From: Progne subis subis
Taxonomy: Eukaryota > Chordata > Aves > Passeriformes > Hirundinidae
Direction: 5' to 3'
DNA: 64,000 bases
NCBI GenBank assembly: GCA_022316685.1
Contig: JAKJHU010000181.1
Location: forward strand, 897,194-961,193
The position numbers and the translations under genes were made by a program. This document shows positions 44,873 through 57,300 of this stretch, in pieces. Every line of letters begins with the position of its first letter. Positions within the stretch are counted from its first letter, which is position 1. Under the pieces are notes generated by a model, which was not told the DNA's origin, made no database searches, and saw nothing but the letters and a program-made list of their open reading frames with translations.

Positions 44873-46097
44873 TGAAATTAAACGAGCACATTCTGAGGCA
44901 GACTCAAGCGGCATCCTTAGCACTGCCAGTTCCAGTAGCAATTTATTGATTGGTGCAATTAATTCAGGACTGTTAACTGGGCAGTCAGTGCGGCGGTGGG
45001 CGTTCCAGGGGCAGCAGCCTGGCCGGTGTTTGCACTGCACGGAGAGGACGTGAGCACACACTGAGCCCGTGTGGCCACTGGCACTCTGGGGCTGCAGTGC
45101 CAGGGAGGGGAGCCTGGCAGTGACACTTCTCAGGGTTCTCTTGCTGGATCCCACCCCACACCGGTGAGTTTCTGGCTGAAATGTCTCAACTTTACCGGTG
45201 GTACCAGGTGTTGGGGCTTAAGGAGCTTTCTGGAGAATCCTGGATGTTTTCAGGAGGTGGGAGAGCTGTGTAAGTGCTGGCAGTTACTTGGTGTGCTCAA
45301 GTTTCCTTAGGGTTTGTCTCATCAAGGCTTTGCTCTTTCCCAGTCAGGCAGTATATCCCCAGTGTTAAATTATCAGTACAATTACCCTGTTTTGCCATCT
45401 GTGAGCACCAGTTCCAGCAGAAGTGTTCCACCTACCTACCTATCGTTGTGCCCATTAATACCTTTTCCACTTGTGTACGTTATTTTGATCAGGTGCAATT
45501 TCCTTGTAAAACCAGTTTTTCAAAAGCGTGAAGTGCTTTTTTTTTTTTTCTTTTGGAGCGTGCCATTGGCTGTAAAAAAAAAAAAAAAAAAGCCACTTCT
45601 TAGCTGACAAACCTTTACAGTGTTTAGCAGGTGAAACCACTGCATTAAAATAAAAACTAAAACCAACTCATGAGGTGTAGATCGAGCTGTGCTCTGCTGG
45701 AGATGTCCCACTTGCAGTTAATTTTCAGCAGCCGAACTGGAGTGGCTGTGGCCCTACAATAAACCCTCCGGCTGCCTTTGCAAGGTGGGACAGGCTGCAG
45801 GCAGAGATTTTCTCAAGGAAACCTCTCAGAAAGGCAGTGCTGCTGCATTCCTGTCCATTTCCCAACACTGCCAGCAGCAGCTGTGTTCCCAAGGCTATCA
45901 GCTTCCCTCCTGGGAAAGCTCATGCCTTGCTCCACGGGGATACAGCAGTGAGGCTCCTTCCCAGTTTGCTTGGGAGTTGCTTTCTCTCTGCTGAGCTGAG
46001 AGTTTCGGCCCTTGCTTTCCATAAATGTTCAAGTCTCACGTTGTACATTCATTTTTGGCTCAGTGCTCTTGCTTTGTGTTTTTAGTGAGCCCTGGTG

Positions 46098-46729
46098 ATG
46101 GCAGCAATGGCAGAGACCAACAATATCCATGCGGTGACGGAAGGGACAGAAGGAGACAACGCCAAGTGCGGTTTCCACCACAGAATGTTCCTGGAACCCC
46201 AAGAGAAGAAGAGGAACGTGAAGGCTCTGCTGGTCAAGCAAGCGAAGAAAACTTGCAGCTGCACCCCAGCCAGAATTAAAGATTGCGTTTTGGGGTTTTT
46301 CCCCATCTTACAGTGGCTTCCTAAGTACAAACTCAGGGAGTACCTGCTGGGGATGTGATGTCTGGTGTGATCGTGGGGGTCCTGCTGGTCCCTCAGTCCA
46401 TTGCCTACTCTCTCCTGGCCGGGCTGGAGCCCATCTACGGCCTGTACACCTCCTTCTTCTCCTGCATCATTTACTGCATCTTCGGCACCTCCCGCCACAT
46501 CTCCGTCAGCATTTTTGGGGTGGTCTGCCTGATGGTGGGGCAGGTGGTGGATCGGGAGGTGGAGAGAGCTGGCTACGACCTGGAGCCAGCCGTGCTGAGC
46601 GCGCTGCCGGCCCCGGGAGGGGACGGGAACGGCACCGGCAACGGCACGGCGCCGGAGCCGCTCTGTGACAGAAGCTGCTACGCCATGGCCGTGGCTGCCA
46701 CCATGACCTTCATCTCGGGGGTTTACCAG
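46098..46729 (+). CDS. SLC26A2: SLC26A2 first coding exon
   Basis: Starts [23 protein letters not shown] at 46098 or 46107. As written it hits TGA at 46356 after EYLLGM. One additional G would give the family-typical [12 protein letters not shown]. It ends ...FISGVYQ at donor GTGAGG, the same splice position as in human SLC26A2. Confidence 0.92.
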
Positions 46730-49700
46730 GTGAGGGGAGCTGGGCAGACGGCTGTGGTGTGCACGTAGCTGTCATCCTTCTCCAGGGCACCGTCCCCATC
46801 CCCATCCTCAGTCTGCGCCTCAGGGCTGGAGGCGGTGCAGGGAACTCCTCGGGGTGCTCTCCCCACTTGGTAACAGCATTTCCTGCCTGCATTGCTTCTC
46901 TTTGCCTCTCTTTTGGGGAGCGCTCCCCGTTTTTTCACGGCTTTTCCTGCCTCCGTTGTTCCTCTTTTGGGGAATGTAAGGACCTGAGCCTCCAGCTCTC
47001 AAGGTCTGCTCTCCTTTCTCGCTGTGGCCTGAAAGCTCTGTTTATTTTTATTTTTTTTTGCATTAGACCCCATTTCATTGTGCCAAAAGGTGGGGGCATC
47101 AGCTCCTAATCCCAGTCTTTTTATCATTTGCCTTTAACAAAGAAAAACTTGGACGCTAAAAGTATCTCCAGTTGCCTTTTATTTGTAAACGTGCTTTTAA
47201 AAATTTGCTGTTTGCCCATTTGAAGCCAAAAAAAAGAAAAAAAAGGCTCTTGCATGGAAAGGATTCTGCTGAGAGGATACAATATTTTGTATATTTATAT
47301 ATCTCTACCTGTTTTCTAGAACTCTGCTGCTTGCCTAAATTAAAGCAGGTACCCTTGTTTTTAGAGTCTCATACATTAATCAGAATGGGATTATTTTTAG
47401 CAGTGCTGCAGAGCTGTGGTATTTGAGTTTGTGGGTTCACATTGATTTGTTCTCACCTGTCCAGGGTTACAACCAATCAAAACCTGTGGGAGGGGAACAA
47501 AACTTGTTTGTGGTACTTTGGAGCGCAGGTTTTGGACACAAACTGGAACTTTTTGTCCTGCAAGCTCATGTTGAGTTATTTCAGAAATGTTCTGGGCCTC
47601 CCAGGCCGCACTGGATTTTGGGTCTCATCTTTCACCCCTGTGGCATGGGTGCAGTTTTGGAGTTGTGAATTGCACTTAATATTATTGGCAAGTACAAATA
47701 CAATTGAGTTTCTTTATCTGAAGAAATCAGTTTCTTTATCTGAAGAAATTCAGTCCCTCTGAAAATTGGGCATATTCTCTACTGCCCAACACCCTTAAAT
47801 TTTAATTTTTTTCAACCAAAATCACATACTCTTTGTATCAGAAACTTTACAATCAAATCATAAAAAGCAAACCTTCTCACACCAGTTAATACAGCCTAAC
47901 TAGGTAAGCTAATTATTGTTAATGTTTTACACTTAGAACAACCTTGAATTAATTACCAAGGCTACAGGGGAGCCTTTCTGAGAGGTGTGAGCTGATTTCA
48001 GCCAGCCCAGGTCCCGAGCCTGTCTTCTCTTCAGTAATTCTCTGAGATTCTCATGGAGTTCCCAGTTATCTCTATTGATATGATCTGCAGCAGAGGAATT
48101 TGCAGCTCACGGATTTTTCTGAGTCCGGGGCAACAAACCTTCTGCCGTGCAAAGGACAGTTGTTACCCCACGAGCTGTGGTTTTATTGCAGGCTCTGAGC
48201 TCCAGTGTAAGGCAGGCAAAGGCCACCAGAAAAGTTTTTAGATCCTTGCAAAATTCACGGAGTTTAGAGGAGCTGAAAGAGAAATGGCAAAAGCAGACAG
48301 TGTTTCAGATGTGGGGTTTGGGTTGGTTTATTTTTTCTCCCTAGGTTTTCTTTTTTTCTTTTTTTCCCCACCAGGGTAATTGAGTGGATCATTGAGGTGG
48401 TCATCATGGTCTGAGCAGGGAGAAAAGTCCCCAGTATTCAAACCAGGCTTTTTGGGGGTCTTCTTCCCCTGAACTAATGTTCATTGTTTGCTCTGCTAAT
48501 TACCCTGGTGTGGAAAAACAAAACCTAGGGAAAGAAAAACCCCAAACTCCACATTTGTAACACTGTTGGCTTTTGCCATTTCAGTTCCTCTAAACTCCGT
48601 GAATCCTCATCCTCCAGGGCCGTGCACAATGTTGGGGTTTTTTAATCCCACCTGGCAAAATCTGCGGGATTTGTGTCCTGACATGTTGTGTGTGGTTGAT
48701 TCCTTCCAGGTGGCCATGGGTTTCTTCCAAGTGGGCTTTGTCTCCGTGTACCTCTCGGATTCTCTGCTCAGTGGGTTTGTCACAGGGGCCTCCATCACCG
48801 TCCTGACCTCACAAGTCAAGTACCTGCTGGGCCTGGACATCCCTCGGAGCGGGGGCATCGGCTCCTTCATCACCACCTGGATAAACATCTTCAGAAACAT
48901 CCACAGGACCAACATCTGTGACCTCATCACCAGCTTCTTGTGCTTCCTGGTGCTCGTCCCAGCCAAGGAGCTCAACGAACGCTTCAAATCCAAGCTCAAG
49001 GCTCCGGTTCCAGTGGAACTCTTCGTGGTTGTGGCGGCCACTCTGGCGTCTCACTTCGGGAAGCTGAAGGAGACCTACGGCTCCAGCATTTCCGGGCACA
49101 TCCCCACCGGGTTTCTGCCGCCGCGCCCTCCAGACTGGAGCCTGGTTCCCAGCGTGGCGTTGGACGCCATCCCCATCGCCATAATCGGCTTTGCCATCAC
49201 CGTGTCCCTCTCGGAGATGTTTGCCAAGAAGCACGGATACTCCGTGAGGGCCAACCAGGAGATGTACGCCATCGGCTTCTGCAACATCATCCCCTCCTTC
49301 TTCCACTGCTTCACAACCAGCGCAGCCCTTGCCAAGACCCTGGTGAAGGAGTCCACGGCTGTAGGACCCAGATGTCGGGCCTGGTGACCAGTCTGGTGAT
49401 CCTCTTGGTGCTCCTTGTGATCGCGCCTTTGTTCTACTCCCTGCAGAAGTGCGTCCTGGCCGTCATCACCATCGTCAACCTCCGCGGAGCCCTGCGCAAG
49501 TTCAGGGACCTGCCCAAAATGTGGCGCCTGAGCAGGGTGGACACGGTGATCTGGGGGGTGACCATGGCGGCCACGGCGCTCATCAGCACTGAGATCGGGC
49601 TGCTGGTGGGGGTTTGCTTCTCCATGCTCTGCGTCATCTTCCGGACGCAGCGGCCGGAGGCGCCGCTGCTGGGCTGGGTGGCCGAGTCGGAGACCTACGA

Positions 49701-50205
49701 GTCCCTCTCTGCCTACAAGAACCTGCAAACCAAGCCCGGGGTTGTGGTGTTCCGCTTTGAAGCCCCCCTCTACTACATCAACAAGGAGCGCTTCAAATCC
49801 TCCCTCTACAAGCAAACTGGGGTCAACCCCGCGTGGGTGCAGGCAGCCAAGAGGAAAGCGGAGAAGAGAATGCTCAAGGAGAAGGAGGCGGGCTCCGGGG
49901 ACAGCCAGAGCGGCATCCCCGTGGATTTGGGGCCGGAACCCGTGGGGTTTCACACCGTAGTGATCGACTGCTGTGCGGTGCAGTTCCTGGACACGGCCGG
50001 GATCCGCACGCTCAAGGAGGTCTGCAAGGACTACGGGGACATCGACGTCCGCGTGCTGCTGGCCCAGTGCAACCCTTCCGTCAGGAGCTCCCTGCTCCGA
50101 GGGGAGTTCTTCAGAGAGGGCGAGGACCAGCTGCTCTTCCACAGCGTGCACCAGGCCGTGGACTTCGCCCTGGGCACGCGGGGGCACGGCTCCTCGAAGA
50201 ACTAG
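46098..50205 (+). CDS. SLC26A2: Sulfate/anion transporter SLC26A2 (frame broken twice)
   Basis: Plasma-membrane sulfate/chloride(oxalate) exchanger supplying sulfate for proteoglycan sulfation in cartilage; in human, loss causes diastrophic dysplasia-type disorders. Two coding exons, 46098-46729 and 48710-50205, would give about 709 residues; human has 739. Visible blocks are [46 protein letters not shown], a glycosylated loop with NGT sites, [25 protein letters not shown], and a C-terminal STAS domain with FHTVVIDC and [13 protein letters not shown]. An in-frame TGA at 46086 just upstream supports the first ATG. The frame is broken at G-runs 46349-46352 and 49357-49358, each apparently lacking one G. 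Everything else is conserved, so sequencing or assembly error is more likely than a pseudogene. Confidence 0.93.
47697..47752. repeat. Short direct duplication
   Basis: AGTTTCTTTATCTGAAGAAA occurs twice in tandem (about 25-bp period) and then runs into TTCAG. Confidence 0.8.
48307..48557. repeat. Inverted repeat with 60-77-nt arms in SLC26A2 intron
   Basis: Arm A (48307-48384) carries GATGTGGGGTTTGGG, CTCCCTAGGTTTT and ACCAGGGTAATT in that order. Arm B (48497-48557) carries their reverse complements in reverse order: AATTACCCTGGTG, AAAACCTAGGGA and CCCAAACTCCACAT. The loop is about 112 nt. The pairing is imperfect but collinear over the whole arm, so it would fold as a long hairpin in pre-mRNA about 150 nt before the acceptor. 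Confidence 0.75.
48710..50205 (+). CDS. SLC26A2: SLC26A2 second coding exon
   Basis: Begins [20 protein letters not shown] and includes the remaining membrane segments and the STAS domain, ending GHGSSKN-TAG. As written the first frame stops at TGA 49385-49387 after [13 protein letters not shown]. One additional G would give the family-typical [14 protein letters not shown], and the second frame continues without interruption to the stop. Confidence 0.92.
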
Positions 50206-51271
50206 CTGGGAAAGGCGGGAGACGGGAGCAAAGCCCGGGCAGACGTGTCTGTGTGTCTGTGCAATGGATGTGTGTGTGCTCAGATAGCGGGGCAGGGAGG
50301 CGCCAGCACGCTGGCACCGTGCAATCCCGCTGGATTTACCTGCCGGGGGGAGCGATCCCACAGGAGGTACTGGACAAAGGAAGTTCTCAACCTGATGGCG
50401 GCCAATCTGCGAATCTTAAGTTGGCGTTGGGTCGTTCATCTCGTGTCTCCTCTCTGGAGCTTTCCATGTCTCAGTTCCACTCTTAAGTTGTGATCGAGTC
50501 TCTTTTTTGCAACCTTGTCCTTGTGGGTGGGGTGGGGTGGGTTTTTTGGGGTGGTCTGGACGTCCTGTCCAGCTGAAGAGTGAGGCAACTCCTTTCTCAT
50601 GCCTCATCTTGGCATCGCTTTCCATCACCGCACCCTTGTGTGCCAGGGAATGGCTGCCAGGGGCTGTTTGCTCTGGCCTTGCTGGGCAGTGTTTGATTTC
50701 CCCTGGATCTCAGATAGAGAAATCAAATCTAAACGTGCAGGAAAATATCTTAATGAACATCTTCTAACCAAGCACCTCTCACCTCCTGAGGTTTTGGCGT
50801 TGCCTCCTAATTCAGCCAGGCCATGAGGGCATGGTTATCTCATTTCTCCACTGGCCTTGACCTGCCTGGGCCCATGGACACGCTGCCTCTCCAGCTTGAT
50901 TTTAATGAATTTTTCTTTCCATAGATGACTCATCGGAAGTCTGGTTCGTTCTTATGGTCAGTCAACTGTTTTCCTAATATTTAGGAGCTCTTTAGGACTG
51001 TGAGCTTTAGATATGGAAAATATCTAGTTCTTTAATTTTAACCAAAAGAAGTCCCCTCAGGGCAGTTCTTTCTGCCAGGCAAGGAGAACCACAGGCACCA
51101 AAGTGAAAAGGGACAAACAGGTTATCCAACATCTGCCCAAATGTCACATGTCCACGTCACACAGACTTTGTGCATGTGTTTATTGGCTGTAAACCCTTTG
51201 CTCTGTCCTGGACTTTATGCAATGGGAGTGCACAGACCATTGGAAAAGGAGCCAGGAAAATTCTTTCCGGA

Positions 51272-51304
<33 letters not shown>

Positions 51305-53600
51305 GATCAGTGTAAATAGAGCTTTTAACTTTTGATTTTAAATTACATGGAAGTGAAGAGCGCCTGCTCTTCATACTAAAATACAAGGGTAGGAAGAGAT
51401 TCTGTTTCCTCACAGCAGTAGAATGCAGTTGTGAAGGCAGAACTGGGAGATGAACAGCTTTTCCTGAATGCCAGCTGTACACGGCACACATCCCTGGAGG
51501 AGCGTCCCCTCCTCCCCAGGAGTTTACAATCTGAATTTCAGGTGCTTCACGGCTTTTAAAAGGGAAAGGTGCTGGGTACAGACAATATTCTCATCCTTAA
51601 AATTCAAAAATAATGAGTCAGAAGCCAAAAGAGGCATAAACTCCAATATGAGTTGTGAACTGTTTACTAAATAGAAAGATGTTTTGAGTTTAAATTGTTT
51701 TGTTGGGTTTTTGTTTTGTTTTGTTTTTCTGAGCAAGGACCAGTAACTATTCTCTTCCTTCTGTGAAAGCTGAAAGTCACGGATCGCTTCCCTCTGGGAG
51801 CCTCAAAGGAGGATGAGGCAGCAGCAAGATGAGTCCTTTTTGTGTTCACTGCACTTATTGCATTTTTTAGGACACCAGAGCAGCGCAGATGTACAGGGGG
51901 AAGTGAGGGGTGGCTGTAGCACAGCTTGGAAAAGGAGAACCTCGCTGATCTCCATCAATTCCACACCCTGGAACTGGCACTGGTGAGGGAAGAACCCTCC
52001 GTGTGTCCCTGAGAGAAGCCTGCAGCGTTCTGACCCCACAGATACCGTTCTGCCTTGAGGCTTCCTTACCAGGGACATGAATCCCAAATTCTGCCGAATT
52101 TCTCCTTTGCTGCCGTAACCTCCTGCCTGGGCGTTTTTTGTTCTGGGCTGAGCATCCTTTGTGCAGTCTGGGGAGCTGTAACCCCTGAACTGGCACTGCC
52201 ACAGAGGATTGGGCTGAGCCGGGTAGAAGCAGAGAGCAGGGTTTAGTTTTTAGGTGATATTTCGGTTTTTAACCAAACCTGGTTTGTGTGGATCCTTTGT
52301 GCAGTCTGGGGAGCTGTAACCCCTGAACTGGCACTGCCAGAGAGGATTGGGCCGAGCTGGGTAGAAGCAGAGAGCAGGGTTTGGTTTTTAGGTGGTATTT
52401 TAGTTTTTAACCAAACCTGGTTTGTGTGCATCCTTTGTGCAGTTTGGGAAGCTGTCACCCCTGAACTGGCACTGCCACAGAGGATTGGGCCGAGCTGGGT
52501 AAAAGCAGAGAGCAGGGTTTAGTTTTTAGGTGGTATTTCGGTTTTTAACCAAACCTGGTTTGTGTGGAGCCCCTGGGTGGGAAGGGGACAGACTCCCTTT
52601 GCAGCACAGTTCCTTCACACGAGCAGAAGGAATCTCTGGAGCTTTGAACAAAAGCCTCGATGCAGTTTTGAAACGCTGGTTTTTAACTCCTCTTTTGCCA
52701 GAGGACAGAGCAGGTAGAAGCACTGAAAGTGCTGGCGACAAAGAAGAGCATCTGGTTGTTGCAAATACTGGGGGTTTTTTTGGCTGTTGCAGATGTTTTA
52801 TTTATTATTGCAAATGTTCTTGCCTCCCTGCAGCTGCTCGTTCTCTCCCCTTTGCCCCCAGGCATGGGCAGGACACAGGGAGAGGCAGGAGCTGCTGCCC
52901 AGGAGACTTCAGAGTGGACAAAAATCAGATAAAAACTGCTCTGGGTGATTCTTTCCTGTTCCCCATCTCCCATGTTCTTTCCATGCTGCCCAGGTGGGAA
53001 TTTTTTTTCACCTGCGACCATGGTTTGTGTAACCGAATTCCAAACCTTTCTTTGTTTAAAGATGGATTTGCAAATCTGTTCTTACCTGTGCCAGGGAGGA
53101 AGAGCAATGTTAACTCCAAAAAGGACCCACTCCCCACAACTGCTGCAATGTGTATTTGTGGCTCCTATTTACATTAAAGCCCAATGAAACAGCCATAAAA
53201 TTATTTTTTTCATGTAGTTAAATTATATCTCAAAGATGTGCTGAAGATTACCTGGAGCACGTTGCATTTGGCCTCAGTGCTGTTTGTGCAGCCTCCAAAT
53301 TCCATTTCCAGCAAAACGCGAGGAACTATTAAAATGCAACACCAAAAGCAGCCAGGCAACTAAAATAAATACTTTTAATGTTCTTATTTAAAATAACATC
53401 CAGGGGTCATAGCATCTATTAATGAGCACTGCCCTGGCTAAAAGGCAGCTGAAATAAATTCCATTTGCCAGGGAGTTCAGTGCAATAGGGAGTTCCTGGG
53501 GATTAACTGAAGATTAAAGCTTATTATGGCTGGAATTTCTTACAACAGTGGGTTTCAGCCCTTTTCCTTTTAGGCCTGGAATTGCTTTGTAGCAGTGACA
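50206..53600 (+). other. SLC26A2: Probable SLC26A2 3' UTR and 3' flank
   Basis: AT-richer sequence after the stop with no coding exon recognised. Human SLC26A2 has a multi-kilobase 3' UTR. Candidate ends include ATTAAA at 53173-53178 and AATAAA-type words near 53361, but none can be chosen. It contains a T run (about 51275-51299) and the three-copy 138-bp repeat. Confidence 0.45.
52154..52567. repeat. Three tandem copies of a 138-bp unit
   Basis: Copies begin with ATCCTTTGTGCAG at 52154, 52292 and 52430. They include AGCTGTAACCCCTGAACTGG, CAGAGGATTGGGC, GCAGAGAGCAGGGTTT and TTTTTAACCAAACCTGGTTT, with only a few differences per copy. As 138 is divisible by three, they share open frames. Confidence 0.95.
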
Positions 53601-54245
53601 TGAATGTGATTTGAGCCTCCTGGCAAGCTGCACATTTTGCTTGCATTTGTTCGTGGAGTCTTTAAGGCAATCCAGTTTTATTTTAGGAATTGGGGATTAC
53701 TGGTTGGGAACTTTTCCTCTAAAGCGTTTGTTTTGTAAAGGAATTCCATGTATTTGCATATTTTGCTGCTGTGTGATGCATGCAGCAGCTGGATTTGTGC
53801 TTTTTATCCATTTAAGCTTTTGTGATATTCCTGTCCTCTCCTGGAAAGAGCTCTCCTGCCTTCTGCTGCTTTAAATGAACGTTGGTAGGCGTGTGCCAGG
53901 ATTTTTGAGGGGAAATCTGCCATTCTCACTGCTTCCTGTGCCTTCCCCCATCCCCTGGATTTGTAAACTTCGGGAAGAGGGACGCTCAGGGCGGTTGGGT
54001 TTGGGTTATCCATCAGTCTGGAGCAGGGATGTTCCTCCCAGGTGCAACCTCCAGAACCCCGGGCCAGACTATAAATCAGTTCATCTCTATTCCCAAACGT
54101 CCTAATCAGCAATTATCACTCCAAAGGAGGAATTAAGAGATCATTAGCACGTTCATTAATGACAACAACAGAGCGTTATGGAAATGAGCGCTCTCAGTCT
54201 CAGCTCTTCTGGAAATGTCTGTAGCACTCTCCTGCTGAATGCCAG

Positions 54246-54482
54246 GCTCTGTTTTTCTCTGTTTTTCTCTGTTTTCCTCTGTTTTCCTCTGTTTTCCTCT
54301 GTTTTCCTCAGTTTTCCTGTTTTTCTCTGTTTTTCTCTGGTTTTTTTGGTTTCCTCTGGTTTCCTCTGTTTTTCTCCTGTTTTTCTCTTGTTTTTCTCTG
54401 GTTTTTCTCTGGTTTTTCTCTGGTTTTTCTCTTGTTTTTCTCTCTTTTTTTCTGTTTTTCTCTGTTTTTCCCTGCTTTTCCC
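54246..54482. repeat. 10-13-bp TTTTTCTCTG minisatellite
   Basis: About 235 bp of CTGTTTTTCT, CTGTTTTCCT and CTGGTTTTTCT units, almost pure pyrimidine with G punctuation. On the minus strand it gives a spurious K/E/R-rich frame. Confidence 0.93.
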
Positions 54483-57094
54483 CCCGTGTTGCTGCTGTGG
54501 CTGAGTGCCGTCAGTTCCTCTTAGGCAGCTGCCCTGAAGAAATGTTTCCCTTTTCTGAGTGTTCTGACACAAAACCCCAATTTCAGCCCGCAGAACAGGG
54601 GCGGGCACCGCGGCGGGCACGAGGTGCTTGCTTTGGGTTGGCACTGGCGTTGCCAAGCTGAGATTTCCTGATTTCCTTTGGGCTCCAGCTGCCCCCAAAC
54701 CCTGCAGCACCAACCTCCACCTTGCTGGGGCTTCCCTCCGTGTTTTGCTGCAAGGCACCGAGTATTGGCTGTAAACAGAAGAAGCTGTGTGTCTCGGCGT
54801 TCCCCGTGACCTGCTGCTCGGTTCTCGTGATCTTTTGATAAAGCCAAAGCTCCTGAGCAGTAAAGTAAGCGTAAAACCACCCCAAAAACCTCCAGTCCTC
54901 TGGGAGAACGGGGCTGGGCTCTGCTGGCTGAGGGGTCCAAGCCTGGAGCCTGGTTTGGGGCTGGCAGAGGGTTTGTGGAGCTGTTTGTGCTGCCCAGGAA
55001 CCACAGAAGAGCCTGGAGGTGTCTTCGTTACGGCATTCCTGCCATTTGGTGTCGTGCCTTTCTCTACACGAGCCACCCGTGTAGAAATCAGGGTTTTCTG
55101 GGGCTGAGGTTCTTTATTTTTGTCTCATTTTAACCTCAGTGCACGCCTGGCTGTCCCAGCCCGGCCAGCAGAGAAATCTGCTCCCTCCTGGGAGAAATCT
55201 CAGGCACCCTTTTGTCTCTCCTTATTTCTGCTGGATTTTGCCAAGAGGTTGAAATCCGCTGCTGTGGGGCTGAGGAGCAGAGGTGAGAACTGCAGGCAGG
55301 AAAACATCCTGGGTTTAAGCTGTGCCCAGAGCCTTGTGCTGAGCTTGGGGAACTCTGTCCTAACTCCAGCTAAAGGGTGAAACTCTTCAGGCAAAAATCT
55401 GTTTCAGGGCATTATCTTCTGTTTTGTGGGTTGGGTTGTTTTTTTTTTTTTCCACCTGCTTTGGAAAAGTGATTAAATGCTTGAGGTAGTTGACGTTTTT
55501 AATTTTTATTTTTTTGCACGGACGTTTCTGAGCCGATGAAGCTGTGATGCAGATATTCCTTGCCGTGCTGGGGCTTTGTGCTTGGGCTGAGCTTTGGGCT
55601 GAGATTGTTCTGCCCAGTGTGGGGTGGTGCTGCGGGACTCCAGGATCGATGTCACCCCAGTGTTGGTGCAATTCTCCACGCCACAAGGGTTTGCAATTCC
55701 CTGCTGGCACAGACAAGAGGAATCCTGTCCCCAGTGCAGGCTTTGCACTGGGAACGACCTCGTTAAGTCCCAAGAATTAATTACGCCTGGTCATCGTCTT
55801 TATAAGCCTTCAGAGGATCAGCTGCTCGTGTGAAAACCAACCTGATCTTTATAATTTCAGTTGAATTCTCTCTGAAGTGGAAATAAATTTGAGCCTTGCT
55901 TTTTCTTCTGAGATCACTGCAGTGCTAAAAGCAAGGCCTCTGGTTAGGTGAAATGGCAAATATTTAATATATACGTATTTAATTGATAGCATAATTAGTA
56001 CCTGTCTATTTTATTTTCTAGAGATTCTGTAAGCTAAGGCAGTGTGGTATTCTTTGATGTGCAAATTCATCAAATATTTCAGCATTGGATGGAGAACCAA
56101 ATTCCCATTGAGGTAAAATTGCTGCTTCACTATTTGAATCTCAGCTCTGACAGCACTTAGTCCAGCTCCCAAAGGATCTGAAGACACCACACGAAGATAG
56201 GAAATGTGTCGTTGAGCTTGGGTCCAATTTTTTATATCTGATTTTTTTTTTTACTTAGAAGAAGTGAATTTTATGTATATTTGAAACGCAATTAAAACAT
56301 GGTTAAGGAGAGGTAAAACCTCATTTTTTTAATGACAAGCACATGAAGCTTTGAGTCTTTAGTTTGGTGTTCCTCAGCATCTCTAGCATGTTCCGGGGTA
56401 TGATTTTTTTTTAATAACCGAAAATTCAGAATAATTTTCGATACTCGTGAAGAATCTTCTGCAGAACCAACAAAATGGCAAAACCGGAGTTTGAATCATT
56501 TTAACCCCACAGGACCTCGGGACTGGACGAGATCCCATTGGCCAGCGGATCTGTTTCCAAGATAATTTATGCGTTATTGCGGTGAAACGTGTGGGAATCG
56601 TGGAGCGTGTAGGAAAGGTCACTTTGGGTTTTTTCTCGCTGTGACTTGTGTGTGCAGTGAAATGAGGGTGCAGGAGCCCCGAGGTGGGTGCTGGGGCTGG
56701 GGCAGCTGTGTCACTCCCTGCTGGCAGGGGCTGTCCCCGTGCCCGGTGTGGGGACAGAGGCGCTGCCACCAGCCCCTCCCTCACTGCTGGGCTCACCAGC
56801 AAGCGTTTGTGGGGAAAATCTGATTTTCTCAGGGGTTTTCTCACCTCCTGCCATCAGTTCTGTGTCCACCCCTCTGCCTGGTGGTGGCTCTCCTTGCCCT
56901 GTCCTGGCTGAGCTGCATCCCGTGACATTTTTAACTGTTGGTGTGCCTCTTTTTTGTCCCTGGAGCTCTGTGAGCACGGGAATTTTCTGTCGAATCCGGT
57001 GAAAATGGTCGGGGTTTCTTCAGCACAATTAAAAGGTGAGATTTATGGGTGTTTTTTTTGTCGTTGTCACATGAATTAATGGATGGTGAGGATG

Positions 57095-57290
57095 GTTGGG
57101 TGAGGTTGGAGGGGCCCTCAGAGGGTCGCCGGTGCCACAGCAGGGCACAGCAGTGTGTGCAGACCCCTCTGGAATATCCCCAGGGAGGAGACTCCATCCC
57201 CTCTCTGGGCTCTGCTCAGGGCCCCCAGGACCCTCTGCTGGCTCAGGGATGGTTCCTTGTCCCCCTGAATCCTCAGATCCCTCTCCAGGG
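57095..57290 (-). mobile_element. CR1 3' end, antisense
   Basis: GGTTGGAGGGGCCCTCAGAG, CTGGAATATCCCCAGGGAGG and AGACTCCATCCCCTCTCTGG follow the reverse-complement CR1 order. It directly precedes the CCCAT array. Confidence 0.78.
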
Positions 57291-57300
57291 CGCTGTCCCA

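Larger units (their letters stand above)
41200..46085 (+). other. SLC26A2: SLC26A2 intron 1 (putative)
   Basis: 4.9 kb between the CpG-island donor and the coding-exon acceptor TTTTTAG at 46085. It contains two CR1 3' ends and a CAGGG microsatellite (41816-41838). No other coding exon recognised. Confidence 0.55.
46730..48709 (+). other. SLC26A2: SLC26A2 intron between coding exons
   Basis: 1980 bp. It has a short direct duplication near 47697-47750 and a large inverted repeat at 48307-48557. No further coding exon recognised. Confidence 0.7.

Noticed and set aside
46349..46358. Programmed -1 frameshifting as explanation for the SLC26A2 breaks
   Set aside because: A GGG slip is possible at the first site, but the second site (ACG GCT) and the paralogue site (GCA GGG AGC) have no slippery heptamer. 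Missing bases explain all three.
49075..50361. 428-codon minus-strand frame
   Set aside because: Antisense shadow of the GC-rich SLC26A2 coding exon; no recognisable protein.
52286..52522. Repeat-protein-like frame with 46-residue period (LCAVWGAVTPELALP)
   Set aside because: Arises only because the 138-bp unit is a multiple of three; no gene context or start support.
54156..55076. 306-codon minus-strand frame with K/E/R-rich middle resembling a coiled coil
   Set aside because: The helical-looking part is the reverse of the TTTTTCTCTG minisatellite; flanks match nothing.
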